A DNA stretch of 64,000 nt from Leucobacter aridicollis (GTDB taxonomy: Bacteria; Actinomycetota; Actinomycetes; Actinomycetales; Microbacteriaceae). Positions 1 through 9,385 of this stretch are shown here, one piece after another (position 1 is the first letter of the stretch; each line of letters begins with the position of its first letter). The notes beneath the pieces were generated by a model that was given only the letters and a program-made list of their open reading frames with translations, did no database searches and was not told the origin of the DNA. The stretch spans positions 372,001-436,000 of the forward strand of contig NZ_JACCBD010000001.1 of the NCBI RefSeq assembly GCF_013409595.1, in the 5' to 3' direction. The position numbers and the translations under genes were made by a program.

Positions 1-1
1 G

Positions 2-868
2 GCGGTGTTCTTCAGCGACATCGTGGTGCCGCTGCTCCTCGCGGGCGTGGACGTCGACCTCGTCGCCGGCGTCGGCCCGGTCTTCGCGGAGCCCGTCCGC
101 ACCGCGGCTGAGGTTGCGCTGTGCCGGGCCGAGTACACTCCGGAGCGGCTGCGGGCGGCGCTCGGTCCGATCCGAGAGGCCGTCGCGCTCACCGTCGCCG
201 AGCTCGGCGAGACGCCGCTCATCGGCTTCGCCGGTGCGCCCTTCACGCTCGCGGCATACCTCGTCGAGGGGCGGCCGTCGCGCGAGCACCTGCGCGCTCG
301 GACGCTCATGCAGTCTGACCCGGAGACCTGGCGTGCGCTGCTCTCGTGGACCGCGGAGCTCAGCGCCGTGTTCCTCGAGGCGCAGATCGAGGCCGGGGCG
401 AGCGCGGTGCAGTTGTTCGACTCGTGGGCGGGGTCCCTGAGCGCCGCCGCGTACCGCGAGCACGTCGCCCCGGCGTCGCGGCAGGCGCTCGGGCTTGCGC
501 GGCAGCTCGCGTACCCGCATCCGTGGGAGGCAGGAGCCCAGGCCCGTGTCCCCGTCATTCACTTCGCGGTGGGCTCCGGGCACCTCCTCGAAGAGCTCAC
601 CGCCCTTGACCCAGATGCGGTCGGCGTCGACTGGCGCACGCCGCTCGACGAGGCGAGTGCGCGCCTGGGCGACAGGATGCCGCTTCAGGGCAATATCGAC
701 CCCGCGTTCCTTGGCGCCCCGGCGGCAGTCCTCGACGCGCACGTCGCCGACGTGCTCGCCCGCGGGGAGCGGGCCCCGGCGCACATCCTGAACCTCGGCC
801 ACGGTGTGCCGCCCGAGACGGACCCCGACGTGCTCACCCGCATCGTGCAGCTCGCGCATGCACGCTAG
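2..868 (+). CDS. hemE: Uroporphyrinogen decarboxylase, 5'-truncated by window edge
   Basis: HemE removes four carboxyl groups from uroporphyrinogen III to give coproporphyrinogen III in cytoplasmic heme synthesis. The reading frame is open from base 2, so the start lies upstream; about 288 codons are visible and roughly 60-70 N-terminal residues are missing compared with the usual length of about 350. Family motifs visible are GFAGAPFTLA, the GVDWRTPL segment, LQGNIDP and the terminal NLGHGVPPETDP. It is the first visible gene of the heme operon, and its stop overlaps the hemY start by 11 bp, implying translational coupling. Identification is firm; only the N-terminus is unseen. Confidence 0.95.
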   Translation, partial: AVFFSDIVVPLLLAGVDVDLVAGVGPVFAEPVRTAAEVALCRAEYTPERLRAALGPIREAVALTVAELGETPLIGFAGAPFTLAAYLVEGRPSREHLRARTLMQSDPETWRALLSWTAELSAVFLEAQIEAGASAVQLFDSWAGSLSAAAYREHVAPASRQALGLARQLAYPHPWEAGAQARVPVIHFAVGSGHLLEELTALDPDAVGVDWRTPLDEASARLGDRMPLQGNIDPAFLGAPAAVLDAHVADVLARGERAPAHILNLGHGVPPETDPDVLTRIVQLAHAR

Positions 869-2324
869 CGCCCACGCGCGGCCACACATCGCCGTCGTCG
901 GCGGGGGCATCTCCGGGCTTGTTGCGGCCCGCGAGCTCGCCCGCGCCGGTGCGGCCGTCACGCTCGTTGAGCGTGGCGAGCGGCTCGGCGGTCGGGTGCG
1001 CGGGGCCGAGCTCGGCGGCGCGACGTTCGACGTCGGCGCGGAGGCATTCGCGACCCGCGGGGGAGCGGTCGCCGCGCTCATCGCCGATCTCGGGCTCTCG
1101 GGCCGGATCGTGCAGCCGGCGCAGCTCGGTTCCTGGGTGGTGACGGCAGACGGCGCCCTCCCGCTGCCTCCGGGCGGCGCCGTCGGGATCCCAGCGAGGC
1201 CCCTTGCCGCATCAGTCCGGGCGCACCTCGGGCTGCGCGGAGCCCTCCGCGTCGCTGTCGAGCCCCTGCTGCGGCGCGACAGGCCTGGCGCACGGGCGTC
1301 CGCGGGGGCAGAGGCGGAGGCAGGCGCAGCGACTGAGACGCTCGGCGCGCTCGTCCGCCGCCGGCTCGGGGAGCGTGCCCTCGACAGGCTCGTGCGGCCG
1401 ATCGCGCTCGGCGTGTACTCCACGGATCCGGATCTGCTCGAACTCTCGGCGGTGCCCGGACTGGCCGACGCGTACGCGCGGACCGGCTCGCTCGTGCGGG
1501 CGGCGAGGCAGCTCCGCGACTCAAGCGTCGCGGCTGGCGGCGCCGTCGCCGCACTCGCTGGCGGGATGACGACGCTCGTCGACGCGCTCGCCGCCGACGC
1601 AGCGGACCGGGGCAGCGAGATCCGCACGGGCTCCCGGGTCGTCGAACTTACGCGCGGCGTTTCTGAGCATGGCGCGGAGCCGGGCCGGCCCTCCGGGGCC
1701 CAGTGGACGTTGCGGGACGGGTCGGGCAAGACGATCCTCCGCTGCGACGCGGTGCTCCTCGCCGTGCCCGAGACGGTGGCGGCCGCGCTCCTCGCCGAGC
1801 GCACGCCCCCGCCGGCCGAGCACGACATCGAGGTCGTCGCGCTCGCGGTCGCAGACCCGCGACTCGACGCCGCACCGCGCGGCACCGGAGCGCTCGTCGC
1901 CGAGGGCGCGGGCATTGCTGCGAAGGCGCTCACCCACGCAACGGCGAAATGGCCGGACCGGGCCGCGACCGTGCCCGCGGGCACGCACGTGATCCGGCTC
2001 TCCTACGGTCGCGCCGGCGCAGCCCCTGAGACCGCCGCGCTCCCCGACGCGGAGGCGCTGGATCTCGCGTGCCGCGACGCCTCTCTGATTCTCGGGGTGC
2101 CCATCGACCCCGCCGCGGTGCTCGGGTGGACGCGCCAGCCGTGGCAGGTCGGCGCGCCACCCGGGCGAGCGCCGCGGCTCGCCCCGCCCCCGGGCGTGGA
2201 AGTCGCCGGCGACTGGGTGAGCGGCACGGGGCTCGCCTCCGTCGTTCCCGGCGCCCGCGCGGCCGCGGCCCGCATTCTCGAACACCTCACCGCAACGAAC
2301 GAAAGCTCGGTATCGCCAGCATGA
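858..2324 (+). CDS. hemY: Protoporphyrinogen/coproporphyrinogen III oxidase (HemY/CgoX type)
   Basis: This FAD-dependent oxidase of about 488 residues opens with a Rossmann dinucleotide motif, VVGGGISGLVAARELARAG, at residues 11-29, followed by ERGERLGGRV. This is the HemY family, not the flavodoxin-like HemG or HemJ. In Gram-positive bacteria that use the coproporphyrin-dependent route, the family oxidises coproporphyrinogen III to coproporphyrin III. The ATG at 858 is chosen because it places the FAD motif near the N-terminus and overlaps the hemE stop; the frame is open further upstream but only through hemE. It ends in a 4-bp ATGA overlap with hemC. The hemQ and hemH genes expected for this pathway are not adjacent. 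Confidence 0.9.
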   Translation: MHASAHARPHIAVVGGGISGLVAARELARAGAAVTLVERGERLGGRVRGAELGGATFDVGAEAFATRGGAVAALIADLGLSGRIVQPAQLGSWVVTADGALPLPPGGAVGIPARPLAASVRAHLGLRGALRVAVEPLLRRDRPGARASAGAEAEAGAATETLGALVRRRLGERALDRLVRPIALGVYSTDPDLLELSAVPGLADAYARTGSLVRAARQLRDSSVAAGGAVAALAGGMTTLVDALAADAADRGSEIRTGSRVVELTRGVSEHGAEPGRPSGAQWTLRDGSGKTILRCDAVLLAVPETVAAALLAERTPPPAEHDIEVVALAVADPRLDAAPRGTGALVAEGAGIAAKALTHATAKWPDRAATVPAGTHVIRLSYGRAGAAPETAALPDAEALDLACRDASLILGVPIDPAAVLGWTRQPWQVGAPPGRAPRLAPPPGVEVAGDWVSGTGLASVVPGARAAAARILEHLTATNESSVSPA

Positions 2325-3358
2325 CCGCATTTCACGCACCCGCATCACCCGCACCGGCAGGCGCCGCTACTCCGGGCTCGGTCACCCGCGCCGCCGGTGC
2401 GGTCGCGGCCGCGCCGGGGCTCCTGCGCATCGGCACCCGCGGCAGCGCGCTCGCGGTCTCGCAGACGACGACGGTCGCCGAGGCGATCGCGCGCGCGACG
2501 GGAGTCGACGTCGTGCTCGTGATCATCACCACCCACGGCGACGTGTCGCGGGCCCCGCTCGCGCAGCTCGGCGGCACCGGCGTCTTCGTGAGCGCGCTGC
2601 GTGAGGCCCTCGTCGCCGGGGAGTGCGACCTTGCGGTGCACTCGTTGAAGGACCTGCCAACGGGCCCGTGCGACGGGATTACCCTCGGCGCCGTCCCCGT
2701 GCGGGCCGACCCGCGGGACGCGCTCTGCGCGCGCGACGGCATGACGCTTGCGACGCTGCCCATCGGCGCGAGGGTTGGCACCGGATCGCCGAGGCGCGCC
2801 GCGCAGCTGCTCGCCCGTCGGCCGGACCTGCAGGTGTCGGACATCCGCGGCAACGTCGACACCCGGCTCGCCCGGATCACCGACGACCTCGACGCGGTCG
2901 TGCTCGCCGCGGCTGGCCTCGACAGGATCGGCCGAAGCGACGCGATCTCCGAACGCTTCCCCCTTCACGCCGCGCCGCCAGCGCCGGGCCAGGGCGCCCT
3001 CGCGATCGAGGTGCGCTCGACTGATGTAGCACTGCCGGTGATGCGCCGGGCGCTCGCCGCGCTGAACGACCCGCGGGCGCGGGCCGAGGCGATCGCCGAG
3101 CGCGCGCTGCTCGGCACGCTCGAAGCCGGGTGCGCCGCACCGATCGGGGCGACCGCAGCGGTCGAGGGCGGCACCCTGACGCTCTCGGCAACGGTCTACC
3201 GGCTCGACGGCAGCGAGCAGCTCACGGCGGCCGCAAGCGCAGCGTGGGACGCCGCCATGCCGGATGCCGCCGCGCCGACGGAACTCGGGCGCCGCGCCGC
3301 GGAGGAGCTGCTCGCCCGCGGGGCGGAGCAGCTCGCACCACTGGGTGGCACGAGATGA
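2321..3358 (+). CDS. hemC: Hydroxymethylbilane synthase (porphobilinogen deaminase)
   Basis: HemC polymerises four porphobilinogens into hydroxymethylbilane. The 345-residue product contains RIGTRGSALAVSQ, HSLKDLPT, GTGSPRRAAQL, DIRGNVDTRL and the cofactor-attachment segment EAGCAAPIGA, whose cysteine (C271) should carry the dipyrromethane. The N-terminus has about 35 extra Ala/Pro-rich residues before the conserved LRIGTRG, so a later start is possible, but the ATG at 2321 overlaps the hemY stop (ATGA) and is the natural coupled start. It overlaps hemD by 4 bp. Confidence 0.94.
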   Translation: MTAFHAPASPAPAGAATPGSVTRAAGAVAAAPGLLRIGTRGSALAVSQTTTVAEAIARATGVDVVLVIITTHGDVSRAPLAQLGGTGVFVSALREALVAGECDLAVHSLKDLPTGPCDGITLGAVPVRADPRDALCARDGMTLATLPIGARVGTGSPRRAAQLLARRPDLQVSDIRGNVDTRLARITDDLDAVVLAAAGLDRIGRSDAISERFPLHAAPPAPGQGALAIEVRSTDVALPVMRRALAALNDPRARAEAIAERALLGTLEAGCAAPIGATAAVEGGTLTLSATVYRLDGSEQLTAAASAAWDAAMPDAAAPTELGRRAAEELLARGAEQLAPLGGTR

Positions 3359-4206
3359 CCCTCGCGAACCTGGCTGACCCGCCGACGCTCGGCGGGCGGA
3401 TCGTGCTCGTGCCGCGCGGCGGCGAACGGGGCGAGCGGATCGCCGAGCACGTGCGCACCCTCAGCGGCGAGGCGGTCCTCGTCCCGCTCATCGAACAGCT
3501 GCCGCCGCACGATGGCGCGGCGCTTCGCGCCGCGATCGCGCGCGTCAACGCCGGACACTACGGCTGGGTCGCCGTCACGAGCGTGCACGGCGCCGACGCG
3601 CTCATCTCGGGTGGGGCGCTCTCCGGTCGAGCCCGGATCGCGGCCGTCGGCCCCGCGACGGCGGAGCGTCTCGAGGCCGCCGGGTTCGACGTCGACCTCA
3701 TCCCCGCCGAGTTCACGGGCGCGCGGCTGGCCGAGCGGCTCGCCGCCGAGCGTGCGGGCGGGGCGGGCGCGGCAGTGGGGGATCCTGATCCCGCCGACCG
3801 CGTGCTCCTCCCGCTCTCAGACCTCGCCGATCAGACCGTCGAGAACGGGCTGCGCGAGGCGGGCTTCGAGCCCGAGCGCGTCACGGCCTACCGCACCGTC
3901 CCCGTTGCCGCCGTCCGCGCCGACGCCGAGCTCCGGCCGCGGCTCGGTGCCGTGCTCGTCTTCAGCTCGTCCGGCGCGCGGGCGCTAGCCGGCCGCTTCG
4001 CGCCGCTCCCACCCGGAGCGCTCGTCGCCGCGATCGGTGAACCCACCGCCCGCGAACTCGCGCGGCTCGGCATCCCCGCTGCCGTCGTCGCCGCCGAGCA
4101 CACCGCGGCGGGCACGGTGCGGGCGCTCGCCGAGCACTGCGCGCGCCTGAGCTCCGGCCCGACAGCTTTCACTGAAACCACCAACCGAGAAGGAACCGAC
4201 GCATGA
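3355..4206 (+). CDS. hemD: Uroporphyrinogen-III synthase
   Basis: HemD cyclises hydroxymethylbilane with D-ring inversion to uroporphyrinogen III. The 283-residue protein shows the weakly conserved two-lobed HemD pattern: [10 protein letters not shown] near the N-terminus, [33 protein letters not shown], and C-terminal [15 protein letters not shown] and [14 protein letters not shown]. Position between hemC and hemB, with 4-bp ATGA overlaps at both ends, supports the call for this fast-diverging family. An AGAAGGAA Shine-Dalgarno-like stretch for hemB lies inside its 3' end. Confidence 0.9.
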   Translation: MTLANLADPPTLGGRIVLVPRGGERGERIAEHVRTLSGEAVLVPLIEQLPPHDGAALRAAIARVNAGHYGWVAVTSVHGADALISGGALSGRARIAAVGPATAERLEAAGFDVDLIPAEFTGARLAERLAAERAGGAGAAVGDPDPADRVLLPLSDLADQTVENGLREAGFEPERVTAYRTVPVAAVRADAELRPRLGAVLVFSSSGARALAGRFAPLPPGALVAAIGEPTARELARLGIPAAVVAAEHTAAGTVRALAEHCARLSSGPTAFTETTNREGTDA

Positions 4207-5177
4207 CCCCCACTGTTCGCCCCAGGCGGCTCCGCGCGACGCCAGCGATGCGCGGCCTCGCCACCGAGACCCGCGTGCACCCCCGCGACCTGATCCTCCC
4301 GATGTTCGTGCGCGAGGGGATCGACGCGCCGTTCCCGATCGGCTCCATGCCGGGCGTCGTGCAGCACACTCTCGACTCCCTCCGTGCCGCGGTCGCGGAG
4401 GCGGCCGCGGCCGGGGTCGGGGGCGTCATGCTGTTCGGGATCCCGGCGGTGCGCGACGCCCGGGGCAGTGCTGCGGACGACCCCGCTGGCATCCTCAATG
4501 TCGCGACCGCCGCCGTCCGCGCTGAGGCCGGCGACGCGCTCGTCGTGCAGACCGATCTGTGCCTCGACGAGTTCACCGACCACGGGCACTGCGGGGTGCT
4601 CACTGCCGACGGCGCCGCCGTCGACAACGATGCGACCCTCGACCGGTACCGCGCGATGGCCGTCGCGCAGGCCGAGGCCGGGTCGGAACTCCTTGGGCTG
4701 TCGGGCATGATGGACGGCCAGGTCGCCGCCGTGCGCGAGGCGCTCGACGACGCCGGTCACCCCGACACGGCGCTGCTCGCCTACTCGGCGAAGTACGCCT
4801 CGGCGTTCTACGGGCCGTTCCGCGAGGCGGTGGACTCGCAGCTCACCGGCGACCGCAAGGGCTACCAGATGAACCCGGCGAACCGCCGCGAGGGGCTCCG
4901 CGAGGCCGAACTCGACGTGCTCGAAGGCGCCGACATCGTCATGGTGAAGCCCGCGATGAGCTACCTCGACGTGCTCGCCGACGTCGCGGCCGTCAGCCCC
5001 GTGCCCGCCTGGGCCTACCAGGTGTCGGGTGAGGCCGCCATGATCGAGGCTGCGGCCCAGAACGGCTGGATCGACAGGCGGCGGGCGATCGAGGAGTCCG
5101 TGCTCGGGATCAAGCGGGCAGGGGCTGATGCGATCCTGAGCTACTTCGCCACCGAGCTCGCGGGGTGGCTGCGATGA
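4203..5177 (+). CDS. hemB: Delta-aminolevulinic acid dehydratase (porphobilinogen synthase)
   Basis: HemB condenses two 5-aminolevulinate molecules to porphobilinogen. At 324 residues it is full length. Two active-site lysines are visible: K197 in [14 protein letters not shown] and the Schiff-base K249 in [11 protein letters not shown]. The metal/Asp-rich region reads [16 protein letters not shown] and keeps cysteines typical of a zinc-using or mixed zinc/magnesium site. It overlaps hemD and hemL by 4 bp each, so the run hemC-D-B-L is translated as a coupled unit. Confidence 0.95.
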   Translation: MTPTVRPRRLRATPAMRGLATETRVHPRDLILPMFVREGIDAPFPIGSMPGVVQHTLDSLRAAVAEAAAAGVGGVMLFGIPAVRDARGSAADDPAGILNVATAAVRAEAGDALVVQTDLCLDEFTDHGHCGVLTADGAAVDNDATLDRYRAMAVAQAEAGSELLGLSGMMDGQVAAVREALDDAGHPDTALLAYSAKYASAFYGPFREAVDSQLTGDRKGYQMNPANRREGLREAELDVLEGADIVMVKPAMSYLDVLADVAAVSPVPAWAYQVSGEAAMIEAAAQNGWIDRRRAIEESVLGIKRAGADAILSYFATELAGWLR

Positions 5178-6541
5178 GCGCGGCGGAGGCCGCGACCCGG
5201 CCGCTTCGCTCGGAACCCGGCGCGACCGGTCCAGCCAGCGCGAACGCTGAGTTCGCCGCGCGGGCCGCCGGCGTGATTCCCGGCGGCGTGAACTCGCCCG
5301 TGCGCGCGTTCGGCTCGGTCGGCGGCACACCCAGGTTCTTCGTCAGCGGAAGCGGCGCGACGGTCACCGACGCCGACGGTCGCGAGTACGTCGACCTCGT
5401 CGGGGCGTGGGGCCCTGCCCTCCTCGGCCACGCGCACCCTGCGGTCGTCGAGGCCGTGCAGCAGGCGGCCGCGCGCGGCCTCGGGTTCGGCGCGTCCGTG
5501 CCCGGCGAGTACGAGCTGGCAGAGGAGATCATCGCGCGCATGCCCGAGGTCGACCTCGTGCGCCTCGTGTCCACGGGCACCGAGGCGACGATGACGGCGA
5601 TCCGCGTCGCCCGCGGAGCGACCGGGCGGCCGCTCATCATCAAGTTTGCGGGGCACTACCACGGGCACTCGGACGGGCTGCTCGCGGCCGCGGGCTCGGG
5701 GCTCGCGACGTTCGGCCTACCGGGGTCCGCGGGGGTCACCGCCGAGACCGCGGCGCAGACCCTCGTGTTGCCCTACAACAACCTCGCGGCCCTCGAGCAC
5801 GCGTTCGCTACGCACCCCAGCGAGATCGCCGCCGTCATCACGGAGTCCGCCGCAGCGAATATGGGGATCCTGCCGCCCGACCCTGGCTTCACCGAGGGGC
5901 TCATCCGCCTCGCCCACGCGCACGGCGCGCTCGTCATCACCGACGAGGTGCTGACAGGCTTCCGAGCGAGCGCCGCCGGGTACTGGGGGATCGAACGTGC
6001 GACCATGCCCGATGGCCTGCAGCCCGACCTGTTCACCTTCGGCAAGGTCGTGGGTGGCGGGCTGCCACTCGCCGCGCTCGGCGGCAGACGCGACCTCATG
6101 GAACAGCTCGCCCCGCTCGGGCCCGTGTACCAGGGCGGAACGCTCTCGGGCAATCCGCTCGCTGTCGCGGCCGGGCTGACGACGCTGCGACACGCGGACG
6201 ACGCGGTCTACGAGCGGCTGTCGGCGGCCGCAGACGCGCTCGCGGTCGAACTCGACGACGCGCTGACCGCCGCAGGTGTCGCCCACCGGGTACAGCGGGC
6301 GGGGACGCTGCTCAGCGTGCTCTTCGGCGACTACCCGGTCGCGCCCGCCACCTACGACGACGTGCTCGGGCAAGACACCGCAAAGCACCGGGCGTTCTTC
6401 CACTCGATGCTCGAGGCCGGGGTGAACCTGCCGCCAAGCGCCTTCGAAGCCTGGTTCGTGAGCGCCGCGCACGACGACAGAGTCATCGGGAGGATCGCCG
6501 AGGCGCTGCCGGCCGCGGCTCGGGCCGCCGCCGCGGCGTAG
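5174..6541 (+). CDS. hemL: Glutamate-1-semialdehyde 2,1-aminomutase
   Basis: HemL is the PLP enzyme that makes 5-aminolevulinate from glutamate-1-semialdehyde, the last step of the C5 route. The 455-residue protein has [12 protein letters not shown] near the N-terminus, the PLP-phosphate segment [26 protein letters not shown], and the PLP lysine K291 in [18 protein letters not shown]. The ATG at 5174 overlaps the hemB stop (ATGA); a GTG three codons earlier is less likely. It is the last gene of the operon; low-complexity repeats follow directly. An unseen hemA (glutamyl-tRNA reductase) would be expected elsewhere. Confidence 0.95.
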   Translation: MSAAEAATRPLRSEPGATGPASANAEFAARAAGVIPGGVNSPVRAFGSVGGTPRFFVSGSGATVTDADGREYVDLVGAWGPALLGHAHPAVVEAVQQAAARGLGFGASVPGEYELAEEIIARMPEVDLVRLVSTGTEATMTAIRVARGATGRPLIIKFAGHYHGHSDGLLAAAGSGLATFGLPGSAGVTAETAAQTLVLPYNNLAALEHAFATHPSEIAAVITESAAANMGILPPDPGFTEGLIRLAHAHGALVITDEVLTGFRASAAGYWGIERATMPDGLQPDLFTFGKVVGGGLPLAALGGRRDLMEQLAPLGPVYQGGTLSGNPLAVAAGLTTLRHADDAVYERLSAAADALAVELDDALTAAGVAHRVQRAGTLLSVLFGDYPVAPATYDDVLGQDTAKHRAFFHSMLEAGVNLPPSAFEAWFVSAAHDDRVIGRIAEALPAAARAAAAA

Positions 6542-6543
6542 GA

Positions 6544-6660
6544 GCGCTTCGGGCTGGCACTCGGGTTTTGGCAGGGGTTCGGGCTGGGCTCGGGCTCGGA
6601 CTTCGGCCCGGGCTCGGGGTTTCGGCCAGGCTCGGGCTTCGGCCCGGGCTCCGGCTCGGT
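6544..6660 (+). repeat. Degenerate GC-rich tandem repeat after hemL
   Basis: About five imperfect units of 17-24 bp built on TTCGGgC(t/c)GGgCTCGGG follow hemL immediately. Sub-blocks TTCGGCCCGG and GCTCGGG recur with small insertions. Read on the minus strand, one frame gives a Pro/Glu/Lys-rich pattern (EPGPKPEPG-like), but no convincing gene with a start and ribosome site contains it. It may form alternative hairpins at the end of the heme transcript. Confidence 0.7.
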
Positions 6661-6850
6661 GCTCAGTCGTACGGCCTGGGATCTGCAGAAGATCTGCCCG
6701 TGCGCGGGTGGAACGGCATATGAATTGCAGAACGCATTGGCAATGCCGGGCTGGGGTGGGGCCGGTCGGGGGCGCTGGTTGTGACTGAGGCGGCCCGGGC
6801 GCGGCTGGGATGGGACCAGGTATGCCGGGCACGGCCTGGGCCCGAGCACG
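6661..6850. other. Non-coding spacer between the heme operon and purL
   Basis: No gene is supported here. The stretch has a short, relatively AT-rich island around 6715-6745 (ATATGAATTGC) inside very GC-rich sequence. With the upstream repeat and downstream terminator it forms the 378-bp convergent spacer between hemL and purL. I see no RNA gene or mobile-element end. Confidence 0.6.
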
Positions 6851-6852
6851 CA

Positions 6853-6892
6853 AACGGGGAGGGCGCCACCGAATGGTGACGCCCTCCCCGTT
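6853..6892 (-). terminator. Terminator hairpin of purL (possibly bidirectional)
   Basis: An 18-bp stem with one mismatch (arms 6853-6870 and 6875-6892, starting AACGGGGAGGGCG) closes on a GAAT loop. No T-run follows on either strand, which is common for actinobacterial terminators. It lies 27 bp beyond the purL stop and faces the heme operon. Confidence 0.8.
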
Positions 6893-6919
6893 CTGAGCCT
6901 CAGGGCTCAACGCACTGGA

Positions 6920-9247
6920 TTACTCCGCGATGACCGGACCGAAGGCCGCGGGCAGCGTTGCCTCAACCGATGCGCGAAGCTCGGCGAGGGGGAGCGTGAA
7001 GCGATCCTGAACCTCGATCGCAGCGTCCGCGCCCGCAAGATCGGTGACGCCAACCTTGAGCACGGGGTAGTTCCGGCCCTCGCAGAGGCCGCGGAACTTT
7101 ACGTCCTCCTCGTGGGGAACGGCGACGAGCACGCGGCCCTGGGTCTCCGAGAAGAGCGCGGCGACAGCGTCGACGCCGTCGCGCTCCATGATCTCCGTGA
7201 TCCACACGCGAGCACCGATGCCGAAGCGGAGCGCGCCGTCGACGATGGCCTGCGCGAGGCCACCCTCTGACAGGTCGACCGCGGCCGAGAGCAGCCCGCC
7301 CTGGCTCGCCGCGTGGAGCAGCTCGGCCAGCGTGCGCTCAGCGTCGAGGTCGGCCTTCGGGGGGAGCCCGCCGAGGTGGGAGTGCACGGCCTCAGCCCAT
7401 GCCGAGCCGTCGAGCTCGTCGCGGGTCACGCCGAGCAGGTACAGGTTCTCGCCCTGATCCTGCCAACCCGACGGGATGCGGCGAGCGACGTCGTCGATGA
7501 TGCCGAGCACGCCAACAACGGGAGTCGGGTGGATCGGGGTATCGCCGGTCTGGTTGTAGAACGACACGTTGCCGCCGGTGACGGGAACTTCGAGCTCGAG
7601 GCACGCGTCAGACAGGCCCTCGACGGCCTGCGAGAACTGCCACATGACCTCGGGGTTCTCGGGGCTGCCGAAGTTCAGGCAGTCGGTGACCGCGGTCGGC
7701 ACCGCACCCGAGGTGGCGACGTTGCGGTACGCCTCGCCGAGCGCGAGCTGCGCGCCAGCGTGCGGGTCGAGCTGGCAGTAGCGGCCGTTCGCGTCGGTCG
7801 AGATCGCGACGCCGAGTCCGGTCTCCTCGTTCACGCGGATCATGCCGGCGCCGTCGGGGAAGGACAGCGCGGTGTTGCCGCCGACGTAGTAGTCGTACTG
7901 GTTCGTGACCCACGACACGTCTGCCTGGTTCGGCGACGAGGAGACAGCGAGCAGCTGCGCGCGGAGCGCGTCGCCGTCCTCGTCGCGTGCGAGACCCGCA
8001 GCGTTGACCGAGTCGGCCTGGAGAGCGTCGATCCACGTCGGGTAGGCAACCGGGCGCTCGTAGACGGGGCCGTCGACGGCGACGGTGGAGGGATCGACGT
8101 TCACGATCTCCTCGCCGCGCCAGTTGATGACGAGACGGTTCGTGTCGGTGACCTCACCGAGCACGCTCGTCTCGACGTCCCACTTCGCGGTCACCGCGAG
8201 GAACTCGTCGAGCTTCTCGGGCGCGACGATCGCCATCATGCGCTCCTGGCTCTCCGACATGAGGATCTCCTCAGCCGTGAGCGACGGGTCGCGCAGCAGC
8301 ACGCTGTCGAGCTCGATGAACATGCCGCCGTCACCGTTCGCCGCGAGCTCGCTCGTCGCGCACGAGATGCCGGCAGCACCGAGGTCCTGGATGCCCTCGA
8401 CGAGCTCGCCCTGGAACAGCTCGAGGCAGCACTCGATGAGCACCTTCTCGGCGAAGGGGTCGCCGACCTGCACGGCGGGGCGCTTCGTGGGGCCGCCCTC
8501 ATCGAACGAGTCGGAGGCGAGGATCGACGCGCCGCCGATGCCGTCGCCGCCGGTGCGGGCGCCGAAGAGCACGACCTTGTTGCCGAGGCCGGAGGCGTTC
8601 GCGGTGTGGAGATCCTCGTGGCGGAGCACGCCGACGCCGAGCGCGTTCACGAGCGGGTTCTGCTGGTAGACGCCGTCGAACACGGTCTCGCCGCCGAGGT
8701 TCGGGAGGCCGAGGCAGTTCGCGTACGACGAGATGCCCGAGACGACGCCGTGCACGACGCGCGCGGTATCGGGATCGTCGATCGCGCCGAACCGCAGCTG
8801 ATCCATGACCGCGACGGGTCGTGCGCCCATCGAGATGATGTCGCGGATGATGCCGCCTACGCCGGTTGCGGCCCCCTGGAACGGCTCAATGTAGGAGGGG
8901 TGATTGTGGCTCTCCACCTTGAACGTGACAGCGAGCCCCTCGCCAACGTCGATGACGCCGGCGTTCTCGCCCATGCCGACGAGCAGTCGCTCGCGCATCT
9001 TGTCGTTGACCTTCTTGCCGAACTGGCGCAGGTAAATCTTCGACGACTTGTACGAGCAGTGCTCGGACCACATCACCGAGTACATCGCCAGCTCGCCCGA
9101 GGTGGGGCGGCGGCCGAGGATCTCGCGAATCTTGTCGTACTCGTCTGGCTTGAGCCCGAGGGCCGCGTACGGCTGTTCTTTCTCGGGGGTGGCAGCCGCA
9201 TCGGCGACCGTATCGGGGCGAATGGGAGAGGCAGCGAAGTCAGTCAC
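6920..9247 (-). CDS. purL: Phosphoribosylformylglycinamidine synthase subunit PurL (small type)
   Basis: PurL is the ATP-dependent catalytic subunit of FGAM synthase and acts with PurQ (glutaminase) and PurS, both encoded 6.6 kb away in this window. The 775-residue length is that of the small PurL. Motifs include [42 protein letters not shown] and the C-terminal [14 protein letters not shown]. The start is GTG at 9247. A TAGACT hexamer lies exactly 6 nt upstream and no Shine-Dalgarno is seen, suggesting a leaderless mRNA. A long open frame on the opposite strand is a shadow. Confidence 0.95.
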   Translation of the reverse strand: MTDFAASPIRPDTVADAAATPEKEQPYAALGLKPDEYDKIREILGRRPTSGELAMYSVMWSEHCSYKSSKIYLRQFGKKVNDKMRERLLVGMGENAGVIDVGEGLAVTFKVESHNHPSYIEPFQGAATGVGGIIRDIISMGARPVAVMDQLRFGAIDDPDTARVVHGVVSGISSYANCLGLPNLGGETVFDGVYQQNPLVNALGVGVLRHEDLHTANASGLGNKVVLFGARTGGDGIGGASILASDSFDEGGPTKRPAVQVGDPFAEKVLIECCLELFQGELVEGIQDLGAAGISCATSELAANGDGGMFIELDSVLLRDPSLTAEEILMSESQERMMAIVAPEKLDEFLAVTAKWDVETSVLGEVTDTNRLVINWRGEEIVNVDPSTVAVDGPVYERPVAYPTWIDALQADSVNAAGLARDEDGDALRAQLLAVSSSPNQADVSWVTNQYDYYVGGNTALSFPDGAGMIRVNEETGLGVAISTDANGRYCQLDPHAGAQLALGEAYRNVATSGAVPTAVTDCLNFGSPENPEVMWQFSQAVEGLSDACLELEVPVTGGNVSFYNQTGDTPIHPTPVVGVLGIIDDVARRIPSGWQDQGENLYLLGVTRDELDGSAWAEAVHSHLGGLPPKADLDAERTLAELLHAASQGGLLSAAVDLSEGGLAQAIVDGALRFGIGARVWITEIMERDGVDAVAALFSETQGRVLVAVPHEEDVKFRGLCEGRNYPVLKVGVTDLAGADAAIEVQDRFTLPLAELRASVEATLPAAFGPVIAE

Positions 9248-9253
9248 CCCCTC

Positions 9254-9259
9254 AGTCTA
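9254..9259 (-). promoter_or_regulatory. -10 hexamer of leaderless purL promoter
   Basis: TAGACT (minus strand) is followed by 6 nt and then the purL GTG, so the predicted transcription start coincides with the start codon. Confidence 0.65.
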
Positions 9260-9385
9260 CGCGGCTTTCGAACGCAGAATTTCCCCCGTCACCCCCAGTG
9301 CGTGGGGCCCCTCGCAAAACCGTGAACTGGCGGTGGAATGACGCTTTTCCGCCCCTTCCCCGCCCGCAGGTGCCAAACTAGGGGT

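Noticed and set aside
5407..6723. A 438-codon plus-strand frame overlapping hemL and the repeat tract
   Set aside because: It is Arg-rich out-of-frame translation of hemL and gains its C-terminus only from the GC repeats.
6352..6849. Minus-strand frame with a Pro-Glu-Pro-Lys repeat, as a possible surface protein
   Set aside because: No ribosome site, no signal peptide, and the second half is antisense to hemL; treated as a non-coding repeat.
7313..9325. A 670-codon open frame on the plus strand opposite purL
   Set aside because: It is the antisense shadow of a high-GC conserved gene; composition is Arg/Asp/Val-rich with no domain, and purL is unambiguous.
9317..9334. AAACCGTGAACTG-CGGT motif shared with 22723-22739
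   Set aside because: Two near-identical copies of this length in a 64-kb GC-rich window can arise by chance, and positions relative to the genes differ.
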